Part shown: piece by piece, positions 9,673-20,600 of the stretch | Layout: each line of letters starts with the position of its first letter | How positions within the stretch are numbered: position 1 is the first letter of the stretch | Source: Nemertoderma westbladi | Lineage: Eukaryota; Xenacoelomorpha; Nemertodermatida; Nemertodermatidae | Length of the DNA stretch: 51,362 nt | Reading direction: 5' to 3' | NCBI GenBank assembly: GCA_032718475.1 | Contig: JAUCBJ010001009.1 | Coordinates: 1 to 51,362 of the forward strand | The notes under the pieces: model-generated | What the model saw: the letters and a program-made list of their open reading frames with translations, nothing else | The model's database searches: none | Told to the model about the DNA's origin: nothing | Position numbers and translations under genes: made by a program

Positions 9673-9835
9673 TTACTCTATTCATAAATATTCAATGTTA
9701 AAACAGATTTGAATTTACCGCCAAAATATAGGTGGCAGATCTGATCTGCCACCCTTTCCAGTACAAATTACTTGTCTTTCAATCATTTGAATTTCCCGCG
9801 CTATGGAGCAAGGTGGCACCTTTTAGGGACTTGTC
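9673..9835 (-). repeat. Outer element right terminal inverted repeat
   Basis: Reverse complement of 3589-3749 with small differences, such as a 2-base insertion in the inner part. It is followed directly by the AGATCTTA target duplication at 9836-9843. Confidence 0.85.
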
Positions 9836-9843
9836 AGATCTTA
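9836..9843. repeat. Target-site duplication of outer element (right)
   Basis: AGATCTTA, exact copy of 3581-3588. Confidence 0.85.
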
Positions 9844-10190
9844 GCAAACAATTTAATTATACTATGGCTAGTTACATCTTGGCTTCCGAAACCCCAGGAC
9901 CTCATAAATGAAGGACCCGTAACAACTTTTGTATATCAACAATAAGGCGGGCAAACACACAAAGGAAGAGAGAAGCCGAGAAGGGGCCACATCTCTTTAG
10001 ATGGCAGTCAGTCACTGCTACAGTCTACATTGCAGAACCACACTTTAGTACAACTGTTAGTAGTAGGCCTCTACCATCGCCTTACCTACCTACCCACTGC
10101 CGCTGCACTCGTCCTGAAACTGTGTCGGTTCAGTACTGCAGTACAACAGTAAGCAGTACTGCAGTAGGTTACTGATTGAAATACTGAAAT
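9844..10190. other. Right part of old repeat copy A, then LYAR upstream region
   Basis: 9844-9895 (GCAAACAATTTAATTATACT, then GGCTAG and GGCTTCCG) matches 42.17-42.24 kb and continues copy A from 3580. The remainder up to the LYAR ATG has no TATA box that I trust. The 12-bp palindrome GTACTGCAGTAC occurs at about 10133, and part of it recurs at about 10156. The promoter position is not determinable by eye. Confidence 0.5.
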
Positions 10191-11147
10191 ATGGTTTTCT
10201 TTGTATGTGAAGTCTGTAATGAGTCACTTAAAGGGAAAGGCGTTGAAAAACATTGGATGTGTTGTCAAGGTCGAGTGGTATCTTGTATAGACTGTAGTCT
10301 GAGTTTCCATGGTAACGGCTACAAACAGCACATATCGTGCGTCTCTGAGCGGGAGAAATACGCAGGGAAAATGATTGGTTTTTCGGCAAAATTGAACAAA
10401 GGAGAGATTAAACAAGACGCGTGGATTTCTTCGATTCACGCTGCGATTAATAGCAAAGATATTCCCTCTTCTATAGCCGGACATATCCACCTCCTAAAGG
10501 ACCTCCGTAATATTCCATCTAAAAAGAAGAAATTCATAAACTTTACGCTCAATTCCCTTAAACTTAGAAATAGTCAAATAGCTAGCAATATTTGGGATTT
10601 TATTCAAGAAAATAGGCCTCTATCCAATTCGGCACCAAGTGAAACAGGGGAAAAATTACACAGTGAATCGAAAGGCGATGAACATTTCGGTGATACCGAA
10701 AATGCAACGACTAATCGGGATGGCGCTGCGTCTTCTGATGGGCTTCAAACCAATAAAGATTGTGAAACAGACGGTGAAACCGTTGGTGTGGTTGAAGGTA
10801 CGGTAGAGGAAGAAAGCCAACTTGAACCTTCGAAGAAAAAACGGAAAAAGTCAAAAACAAAAGTTCGCGAAGAGGAAATCCTCAACTGTGTCACCGACGG
10901 TGTTAAGTGTATCCCCGTCCCAAATGTCGGTATCCATGGTGATAGTACCTGTACCGGTAGTCTTTCCAACGGAATACACGAGAAACGCGCAAAGAAACGC
11001 AAGAAGATTAAAGCGATTGATATGGAAATTGTAGATGAGACCGTTGCAGATAAGGAACTTCATGAAAATGAGGCTAGCGACAATGTTAAAGAACTTCCGA
11101 TAAAGAAAAAGAAGAAGAAAAATAAAACTCATAAATTTTCCAATTAG
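10191..11147 (+). CDS. LYAR: LYAR-family nucleolar zinc-finger protein
   Basis: Single-exon gene of 318 residues; the human protein is about 380 residues and multi-exon. It starts MVFFVCEVC, like the vertebrate MVFFTCNAC. Two C2HC-type LYAR fingers at the N-terminus use C6, C9, H21, C24/C25 and C32, C35, H47, C50 (SCIDC, then YKQHISC). Residues about 60-140 match the conserved helical segment, with PSKKKKFINFTLNSLKL. The middle is acidic and low complexity. The C-terminus carries three lysine-rich clusters (SKKKRKKSKTK, KRAKKRKKIK, IKKKKKKNKTHKF) suited to nuclear/nucleolar targeting. Family members act in ribosome biogenesis and as nucleic-acid-binding regulators. The start is fixed by the family match. 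Confidence is high on identity; single-exon structure suggests an intron-poor genome or a retrocopy, and the intact frame favours a working gene. Confidence 0.95.
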   Translation: MVFFVCEVCNESLKGKGVEKHWMCCQGRVVSCIDCSLSFHGNGYKQHISCVSEREKYAGKMIGFSAKLNKGEIKQDAWISSIHAAINSKDIPSSIAGHIHLLKDLRNIPSKKKKFINFTLNSLKLRNSQIASNIWDFIQENRPLSNSAPSETGEKLHSESKGDEHFGDTENATTNRDGAASSDGLQTNKDCETDGETVGVVEGTVEEESQLEPSKKKRKKSKTKVREEEILNCVTDGVKCIPVPNVGIHGDSTCTGSLSNGIHEKRAKKRKKIKAIDMEIVDETVADKELHENEASDNVKELPIKKKKKKNKTHKFSN

Positions 11148-11220
11148 GAAACTAGCTAGTATCATAGTAAGTGGTTGATAAAAGAATTTATAACCTTTAG
11201 GTCAGTATGTTATGTATATA

Positions 11221-11226
11221 AATAAA
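11221..11226 (+). terminator. LYAR polyadenylation signal
   Basis: AATAAA lies 74 bases after the LYAR stop and about 60 bases before the satellite array starts, so the transcript probably ends at or just inside the array edge. Confidence 0.65.
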
Positions 11227-11288
11227 GTCCGGCCATAAAAATAACATGTTAAGATCCTGATAAGATAGTTTGTTTTATTTCCCTAATA

Positions 11289-14200
11289 TTTTGCTGAATG
11301 AAACTCACTGGTTTGGTCATGCAGATGAATTTTGCTGAATGAAACTCACTGGTTTGGTCATCCAGATTAATTTTGCTGAATGAAGCTCACTGGTTTGGTC
11401 ATGCAGATTAACTTTGCTGAATGAAACTCACTGGTTTGGTCATGCAGATTAATTTTGCTAAATGAAACTCACTGGTTTGGTCATGCAGATGAATTTTACT
11501 GAATGAAACTTACTGGTTTGGTCATGCAGATTAATTTTGCTGAGTGAACCTCACTGGTTTTGTCATGCAGATGAATTTTGCTGAATGAAACTCACTGGTT
11601 TGGTCATCCAGATTAATTTTGCTGAATGAAGCTCACTGGTTTGGTCATGCAGATTAACTTTGCTGAATGAAACTCACTGGTTTGGTCATGCAGATTAATT
11701 TTGCTAAATGAAACTCACTGGTTTGGTCATGCAGATGAATTTTACTGAATGAAACTTACTGGTTTGGTCATGCAGATTAATTTTACTGAATGAAACTCAC
11801 TGGTTTGGTCATGCAGATTAATTTTGTTGAATGAAACTCACTGGTTTGGTCATGCAGATGAATTTTGCTGAATGAAACTTACTGGTTTATGAAACTCACT
11901 GGGTTGGTCATGCAGAGTAATTTTGCTGAATGAAACTCACTGGTTTGGTCATGCAGATTAATTTTGCTGAATGAAACTCACTGGTTTGGTCATGCAGATT
12001 AATTTTGCTGAATGAAACTCACTGGTTTGGTCATGCAGATTAATTTTGCTGAATGAAACTCACTGGTTTGGTCATGCAGATTAATTTTGTTGAATGAAAC
12101 TCACTGGTTTGGTCATGCAGATGAATTTTGCTGAATGAAACTTACTGGTTTGGTCATGCAGATTAATTTTGCTGAATGAAACTCACTGGTTTGGTCATGC
12201 AGATTAATTTTACTGAATGAAACTCACTGGTTTGGTCATGCAGATTAATTTTGCTGAATGAAACTCACTGGTTTGGTCATGCAGATTAATTTTGCTGAAT
12301 GAAACTCACTGGTTTGGTCATGCAGATTAATTTTTCTGAATGAAACTCACTGGTTTGGTCATGCAGATTAATTTTGCTGAATTAAACTCACTGGTTTGGT
12401 CAGGCAGATTAATTTTTCTGAATGAAACTCACTGGTTTTGGCATGCAGATTAATTTTGCTGAATGAAACTCACTGGTTTTGTCATGCAGATTAATTTTGC
12501 TGAATGAAACTCACTGGTTTGGTCATGCAGATTAATTTTGCTGAATGAAACTCACTGGTTTTGTCATGCAGATTAATTTTGCTGAATGAAACTCACTGGT
12601 TTGGTCATGCAGATTAATTTTGCTGAATGAAACTCACTGGTTTTGTCATGCAGATAAATTTTGCTGAATGAAACTCACTGGTTTGGTCATGCAGATTAAT
12701 TTTGCGGAATGAAACTCACTGGTTTGGTCATGCAGATTAATTTTGCTGAATGAAACTCACTGGTTTGGTCATGCAGATTAATTTTGCTGAATGAAACTCA
12801 CTGCTTTTGTCATGCAGATTAATTTTGCTGAATGAAACTCACTGGTTTGGTCATGCAGATTAATTTTGCTGAATGAAACTCACTGGTTTGGTCATGCAGA
12901 TTAATTTTGCTGAATGAAACTCACTGGTTTGGTCATGCAGATTAATTTTGCTGAATGAAACTCACTGGTTTGGTCATGCAGATTAATTTTGCTGAATGAA
13001 ACTCACTGGTTTGGTCATGCAGATTAATTTTGCTGAATGAAACTCACTGGTTTGGTCATGCAGATTAATTTTGCTGAATGAAACTCACTGGTTTGGTAAT
13101 GCAGATTAATTTTGCTGAATGAAACTCACTGGTTTGGTCATGCAGATTAATTTTGCTGAATGAAACTCACTGGTTTGGTCATGCAGATTAATTTTGCTGA
13201 ATGAAACTCACTGGTTTGGTAATGCAGATTAATTTTGCTGAATGAAACTCACTGGTTTTGTCATGCAGATTAATTTTGCTGAATGAAACTTACTGGTTTG
13301 GTCATGCAGATTAATTTTGCTGAATGAAACTCACTGGTTTGGTCATGCAGATTAATTTTGCTGAATGAAACTCACTGGTTTGGTAATGCAGATTAATTTT
13401 TCTGAATGAAACTCACTGGTTTGGTCATGCAGATTAATTTTGCTGAATGAAACTCACTGGTTTGGTCATGCAGATTAATTTTTCTGAATGAAACTCACTG
13501 GTTTGGTCATGCAGATTAATTTTGCTGAATGAAACTCACTGGTTTGGTCATGCAGATTAATTTTTCTGAATGAAACTCACTGGTTTGGTCATGCAGATTA
13601 ATTTTGCTGAATGAAACTCACTGGTTTGGTCATGCAGATTAATTTTGCTGAATGAAACTCACTGGTTTGGTCATGCAGATTAATTTTGCTGAATGAAACT
13701 CACTGGTTTGGTCATGCAGATTAATTTTGCTGAATGAAACTCACTGGTTTGGTCATGCAGATTAATTTTGCTGAATGAATCTCACTGGTTTTGTCATGCA
13801 GATTAATTTTGCTGAATGAAACTCACTGGTTTGGCCATGCAGATTAATTTTTCTGAATGAAACTCACTGGTTTGGTCATGCATATTAATTTTGCTGAATT
13901 AAACTCACTGGTTTGGTCATGCAGATTAATTTTGCTGAATGAAACTTACTGGTTTGGTCATGCCGATTAATTTTGCTGAATGAAACTCACTGGTTTGGTC
14001 ATGCAGATTAATTTTGCTGAATTAAACTCACTGGTTTGGTCATGCAGATTAATTTTTCTGAATGAAACTCACTGGTTTTGTCATGCAGATTAATTTTGCT
14101 GAATGAAACTCACTGGTTTTGTCATGCAGATTAATTTTGCTGAATGAAACTCACTGGTTTGGTCATGCAGATTAATTTTGCTGAATGAAACTCACTGGTT

Positions 14201-14536
14201 TTGTCATGCAGATTAATTTTGCTGAATGAAACTCACTGGTTTGGTCATGCAGATTAATTTTGCTGAATGAAACTCACTGGTTTTGTCATGCAGATTAATT
14301 TTGCTGAATGAAACTCACTGGTTTGGTCATGCAGATTAATTTTGCTGAATGAAACTCACTGGTTTGGTCATGCAGATTAATTTTGCGGAATGAAACTCAC
14401 TGGTTTGGTCATGCAGATTAATTTTGCTGAATGAAACTCACTGGTTTGGTCATGCAGATTAATTTTGCTGAATGAAACTCACTGGTTTTGTCATGCAGAT
14501 TAATTTTGCTGAATGAAACTCACTGGTTTGGTCATG
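11289..14536. repeat. 41-bp satellite array, left block (about 79 units)
   Basis: Unit core: ATTAATTTTGCTGAATGAAA then CTCACTGGTTTGGTCATGCAG, 41 bp. Divergence between units is low, mostly single substitutions (TTTTTCTG, GGTTTTGTC, GGTAATGC). At the edge, a 246-bp (6-unit) block recurs: the TCATCCAG variant at 11357 returns at 11603. A 41-unit (1681-bp) block also recurs: TTGCGGAATG at 12702 and 14383. Stops in all frames; not coding. Confidence 0.98.
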
Positions 14537-17500
14537 CTACTAGGATCGGCATGCTGCATTGCAGCTGCATTTTTAAGAATGCTGTGCCGGCTTGTCAACA
14601 AAATTGCACCGCCACAACTCCCTATCACCCATGACATTTGCTAGATCATCCGCATCTTTAAGGCCAGTGTCCTTTAAGATGCGTCTCAAGAAAGTCATGG
14701 GCTGTCCACCATGCTTATTCACTCCATGAGGCTGCCAAAGTACAAGATTATGCACTGGCTGGTCCTCACGGCGAAAGCAATGTCCTGCAAAGCGGAGGCG
14801 ATTTTGTTCTAGTGTCAAGCTTGGGGGAACCAATGAGACACCTCCAATGTTATATAGTGTCTGGTTGGAGATGTGTGCATTGTACTTGACACAATGTACC
14901 CGGCGTAGCATTCTTGTGAATGTGCCATCCAGAGATTTGGTGTCCTCAGCAGTTAGAGCCCAGCATGGACTCCCGTAGAGGAGTACTGGAACTACTGCTG
15001 CTCTGAATAATCGGACCTTAAGTTTCCGATTAATTCTAGGTGACTTCCAAATCCTGGAAAGCCTATTTAAGGCTGCCCATGCCTTTCCCTTACGTATTCG
15101 AAGGTCCTCACCTGACTTCCGGATCCATGATCCCAGGTAACAGAAGTCGTCCACATGCTCAAGCATACCATCCTTTGAGCTTATGCTCATCCGATCAGAG
15201 ACTTGCTGAGGACTTTCAAAGTTAACTGTCAGAATTTTGGTCTTTCTGGAGTTAATAAAAAGACCAACACTAGAAGCAGCATGTTCTAATGAGCTGAGGA
15301 GCCGCTGGGCTCCCTCTAATGATTCTGAGAGTACTCCTAAGTCATCAGCAAAGTCTAGATCAGTTAGGTACTTGGCAGGATTTCCTCGACTTCTGGAGCC
15401 ATCACCCCATTATCATTATGATGATCTAAGGACATGCGTAGAACATAGTCAACCACAATAATGAACAAGAATGGTGCAAGTGTGTCTCCTTGGAGGACGC
15501 CCCATAACACTTCAAATGGTTCTGTGTCACCATCAACAGTAGACACAAATGTTGTCGAACCATCGTATACTGATCTGATTGCTGCAATAATTTCATCAGG
15601 AATCCCATATAATGAAAGTATGCTGAACATACGTGAGCGAGAGACTGAATCAAAGGCCTTGAAGAAGTCAACAAAGATAACAGCCAGATGCCTGTCTTTC
15701 TTTTTTGATAACTCTTCAATTATCCTTCTAAGTGCCAAAATGGGCTCCATGGTCCCACGACCTTTACGGAACCCATTCTGATTTCCACGTAGCAGTCTCT
15801 CAATGGGATCCCTGATGCGATTTAATAGAATTCTATTGTATAGTTTTGCAGCAATCGAGATCAATGAGATTCCCCGAAAAGAACCATAGAGTGTTAGATT
15901 GCCCTTCTTGGGAACTGGCACCAACTTATTTGTTTTCATTTCTTGTGGGACTCTTGTTGTACGGTACATGTCTACTATGATGGGATAGATGAGCTTTAAA
16001 CACTCAGGTATTTTAAAGACCTCAGGGGGAACACCATCTACTCCACTGGCACGATTGGTCTTAATGCTCTTTGCAGCAGCCTTCACTTCTGCAAAGGAGA
16101 TATCGCCAATGGGAATATCTGGGAGTACAGACTCAGACACCTTTACTTCTATAAAGTTATCAGGCAATACCCTGTCATTATTGAGGAGCTTTTCAAAGTG
16201 GGCTTTCCAACCATTGAGGCGATCGGCTGGTGATTAAGCCTTAACCTTGGTGGTTGGTTGGCTTTTCCGCCCAGTAAGCAGATTGATCGATTTCCATGCC
16301 TGGGATGATTGCCTGCTGTCGTCAGCATCATTGATGGCATCAACCTGTTGGTTTATTAGCTCCTGTAGATTAACAGAGTACTGTCTGTTCAGGGACCTAG
16401 ATGCAGCCTTAACTGCATTCTTGGCCGCTGTAGTCTGTTTGAGTCGGGACTCTTTCTGCGCCTTATGAAGGTCATTTCGGCACTTTTGAATTTTGTTGTC
16501 AGTCCAGGGGGCCCTTTTCCTGTTTCGAGGGTATACAGGAACTGTTTCTGCAGCTGCTAACTTAACTGCTTCTGTAAAGGCAGTATAGCCCTCACAGTGA
16601 TCTGCCGCCTCAGAGGCAAGAGCCTCATACCTGTTGCTCAGCTGTAGTGTGAAGCTGGATCTCACACTTGGCTGTTGCAACAGAGAGGACCAGTCATGCC
16701 GCGGCAAGGCAGATTTCGTTGTTCTGCTAGCACGCAGACTAAGTCTTACCTTGGCCACAATAAGGCGGTGATCACTGGAGAAGGGTCGAAGTGTAAATGC
16801 ATTACAGTCTTGTATAGAGCTCCTGTATTTCCTACGAAACAGAATATGGTCTATCTGGGACTTGTGACCACTGGGTCCACTATGAGTCCATAGCTTTCCA
16901 GTTCGCTTCTTGAACTGGGTTCCAGCCGAAAACAATCCATTTCCAGAGATAAAATCCTGAAGATGGACAGAATTTCGGTTAACACTATTGCTATAGACCC
17001 AGGGCGATGTAGGTGATTGATGCAGACTTGCATTAAAGTCTCCCAGGAATGTTAAGAATGCATGCTGATCCACTCCATCAGTAGCTGCTTGTAGATTGTG
17101 GTAGAAATTTTCCACCTCCTCTACAGGGGCAACACTAGTTGGAAAGTAGCACACAATCAGAACCACCTTAGGAAACTTATTAGCCAGTCTTCCAGAACAT
17201 GAGAAGTGGCAACGGATGATGCGGTTAGAGATTTGGTCTATTTTGTCCAATGCTGCATGTGCAGTTGGATTCATCAATAGACCAATTCCACCATTGCCAC
17301 TATCATCTGCTGACGCGAGGGCGAGTCGCCAACCGCCCCCCATGTCCTTAATCAGAACCTCATCAGTCTGTCCAGTCTGCATTCGGTGCTCTTGAACACC
17401 CACTGCGCTAAGAGAAAGCTTATCTGCCAAGGCAGTCAGCTCACCTTGTCGCATTGGGGACCCGAGTGTTAGGGTGTTTACTGAGGCTAGTCTAGTGACT

Positions 17501-17687
17501 TGCCTCAGATTCACCAATGGCTTTGTTGGTCGGGGTGGAACATGAGAGTAGCCTCCAACTCCAGAATCCCTCTCCCCATCACCATCTGGCCTCCCTGGTG
17601 ACCCAGGGTTTGGGCCAGAAAGGTCATCAGGAAAGGGACTCAAATAATTGTTGACTGCTCTCTCTCCAGATGATGGCATGCATGCCA
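14537..17687 (-). mobile_element. RTE-like LINE copy 2, near full length, inserted in the satellite
   Basis: 3,151 bp on the minus strand, flanked by an 8-bp target duplication TGGTCATG (14529-14536 and 17688-17695), which is part of the satellite unit. It shows APE-endonuclease then reverse transcriptase in one long reading frame, a very short 3' UTR of about 36 bp and a (TAG)n 3' end: the compact layout of RTE-type non-LTR retrotransposons. The first bases of the element form a 16-bp perfect palindrome (ATGGCATGCATGCCAT, 17673-17688, overlapping one base of the duplication). Sequence is nearly identical to copy 1, so the family moved recently. Confidence 0.95.
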
Positions 17688-17694
17688 TGGTCAT
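14573..17694 (-). pseudogene. LINE endonuclease/reverse transcriptase (copy 2), two lesions
   Basis: Frame 17694-16234 carries the apurinic-like endonuclease: AVGVQEHRMQTGQ with catalytic Glu, FLGDFNASLH, KSQIDHILFRRK and SSDHRLIVAKV. It is stopped by TAA at 16234-16236, where copy 1 has a Glu codon. The same frame resumes to 15364 with the RT fingers and palm (FRGISLISIAAKLYNRI, GFRKGRGTMEP, FVDFFKAFDS, GVLQGDTLAPF). A small deletion near 15400 (copy 1 has 16 extra bases there) shifts the frame, so LDFADD (about 15350) and the C-terminal domain, with the stop at 14573, lie in another frame. The upstream-most ATG (17694) is supplied by the satellite target duplication; a native ATG follows six bases later. 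Inactive as it stands. Confidence 0.92.
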
Positions 17695-20600
17695 GCAGAT
17701 TAATATTGCTGAATGAAACTCACTGGTTTGGTCATGCAGATTAATTTTGCTGAATGAAACTCGCTGGTTTGGTCATGCAGATTAATTTTGCTGAATGAAA
17801 CTCACTGGTTTGGTCATGCAGATTAATTTTGCTGAATGAAACTCACTGGTTTTGTCATGCAGATTAATTTTGCTGAATGAAACTCACTGGTTTGGTCATG
17901 CAGATTAATATTGCTGAATGAAACTCACTGGTTTAGTCATGCAGATTAATTTTGCTGAATGAAACTCACTGGTTTGGTCATGCAGATTAATTTTGCTGAA
18001 TGAAATTCACTGGTTTGGTCATGCAGATTAATTTTGCTGAATGAAACTCACTGGTTTTGTCATGCAGATTAATTTTGCTGAATGAAACTCACTGGTTTGG
18101 TCATGCAGATTAATTTTGCTGAATGAAACTCACTAGTTTGGTAATGCAGATTAATTTTGCTGAATGAAACTCACTGGTTTTGTCATGCAGATTAATTTTG
18201 CTGAATGAAACTCACTGGTTTGGTAATGCAGATTAATTTTTCTGAATGAAACTCACTGGTTTGGTCATGCAGATTAATTTTGCTGAATGAAACTCACTGG
18301 TTTGGTCATGCAGATTAATTTTTCTGAATGAAACTCACTGGTTTGGTCATGCAGATTAATTTTGCTGAATGAAACTCACTGGTTTGGTCATGCAGATTAA
18401 TTTTTCCGAATGAAACTCACTGGTTTGGTCATGCAGATTAATTTTGCTGAATGAAACTCACTGGTTTGGTCATGCAGATTAATTTTTCTGAATGAAACTC
18501 ACTGGTTTGGTCATGCAGATTAATTTTGCTGAATGAAACTTACTGGTTTGGTCATGCAGATTAATTTTGCTGAATGAAACTCACTGGTTTGGTCATGCAG
18601 ATTAATTTTGCTGAATGAAACTCACTGGTTTGGTCATGCAGATTAATTTTGCTGAGTGAACCTCACTGGTTTGGTCATGCAGATTAATTTTGCTGAATGA
18701 AACTCACTGGTTTGGTCATGCAGATTAATTTTGCTGAATGAAACTCACTGGTTTGGTCATGCAGATTAATTTTGCTGAATGAAACTCACTGGTTTGGTCA
18801 TGCAGATGAATTTTACTGAATGAAACTCACTGGTTTGGTCATGCAGATTAATTTTGCTGAATGAAACTCACTGGTTTTGTCATGCAGATTAATTTTGCTG
18901 AATGAAACTCACTGGTTTGGTCATGCAGATTAATTTTGCTGAATGAAACTCACTGGTTTTGGCATGCAGATTAATTTTGCTGAATGAAACTCACTGGTTT
19001 TGTCATGCAGATTAATTTTGCTGAATGAAACTCACTGGTTTGGTCATGCAGATTAATTTTGCTGAATGAAACTCACTGGTTTTGTCATGCAGATTAATTT
19101 TGCTGAATGAAACTCACTGGTTTGGTCATGCAGATTAATTTTGCTGAATGAAACTTACTGGTTTGGTCATGCAGATTAATTTTGCTGAATGAAACTCACT
19201 GGTTTGGTCATGCAGATTAATTTTGCTGAATGAAACTCACTGGTTTGGTCATGCAGATTAATTTTGCTGAATGAAACTCACTGGTTTTGTCATGCAGATT
19301 AATTTTGCTGAATGAAACTCACTGGTTTGGTCATGCAGATTAATATTGCTGAATGAAACTCACTGGTTTAGTCATGCAGATTAATTTTGCTGAATGAAAC
19401 TCACTGGTTTGGTCATGCAGATTAATTTTGCTGAATGAAATTCACTGGTTTGGTCATGCAGATTAATTTTGCTGAATGAAACTCACTGGTTTTGTCATGC
19501 AGATTAATTTTGCTGAATGAAACTCACTGGTTTGGTCATGCAGATTAATTTTGCTGAATGAAACTCACTAGTTTGGTAATGCAGATTAATTTTGCTGAAT
19601 GAAACTCACTGGTTTTGTCATGCAGATTAATTTTGCTGAATGAAACTCACTGGTTTGGTAATGCAGATTAATTTTTCTGAATGAAACTCACTGGTTTGGT
19701 CATGCAGATTAATTTTGCTGAATGAAACTCACTGGTTTGGTCATGCAGATTAATTTTTCTGAATGAAACTCACTGGTTTGGTCATGCAGATTAATTTTGC
19801 TGAATGAAACTCACTGGTTTGGTCATGCAGATTAATTTTTCCGAATGAAACTCACTGGTTTGGTCATGCAGATTAATTTTGCTGAATGAAACTCACTGGT
19901 TTGGTCATGCAGATTAATTTTTCTGAATGAAACTCACTGGTTTGGTCATGCAGATTAATTTTGCTGAATGAAACTTACTGGTTTGGTCATGCAGATTAAT
20001 TTTGCTGAATGAAACTCACTGGTTTGGTCATGCAGATTAATTTTGCTGAATGAAACTCACTGGTTTGGTCATGCAGATTAATTTTGCTGAGTGAACCTCA
20101 CTGGTTTGGTCATGCAGATTAATTTTGCTGAATGAAACTCACTGGTTTGGTCATGCAGATTAATTTTGCTGAATGAAACTCACTGGTTTGGTCATGCAGA
20201 TTAATTTTGCTGAATGAAACTCACTGGTTTGGTCATGCAGATGAATTTTACTGAATGAAACTCACTGGTTTGGTCATGCAGATTAATTTTGCTGAATGAA
20301 ACTCACTGGTTTTGTCATGCAGATTAATTTTGCTGAATGAAACTCACTGGTTTGGTCATGCAGATTAATTTTGCTGAATGAAACTCACTGGTTTTGGCAT
20401 GCAGATTAATTTTGCTGAATGAAACTCACTGGTTTTGTCATGCAGATTAATTTTGCTGAATGAAACTCACTGGTTTGGTCATGCAGATTAATTTTGCTGA
20501 ATGAAACTCACTGGTTTTGTCATGCAGATTAATTTTGCTGAATGAAACTCACTGGTTTGGTCATGCAGATTAATTTTGCTGAATGAAACTTACTGGTTTG

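Larger units (their letters stand above)
3589..9835. mobile_element. Outer DNA transposon, non-autonomous, containing nested elements
   Basis: The ends form a long inverted repeat: 3589-3749 matches the reverse complement of 9673-9835 with few differences. Termini are GACAAGTCCCTAAAAGG. An 8-bp duplication AGATCTTA flanks both ends, which is the mark of transposition. Removing the MULE (3754-8339) and one copy of its target duplication leaves about 1.65 kb with no transposase: the TIRs, AT-rich DNA and a 49-bp tandem array. Such an element needs a transposase supplied in trans. An 8-bp duplication is compatible with hAT, P, Merlin or Mutator superfamilies; the termini alone do not let me choose. 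The insertion target is an old dispersed repeat whose uninterrupted relative is at 42.13-42.23 kb. Confidence 0.85.

Noticed and set aside
3754-9835. Treating the two sets of inverted repeats as one composite TIR
   Set aside because: Each set has its own flanking duplication (AGATCTTA and AGTAA(C/T)CCA), so two separate insertions explain the data better.
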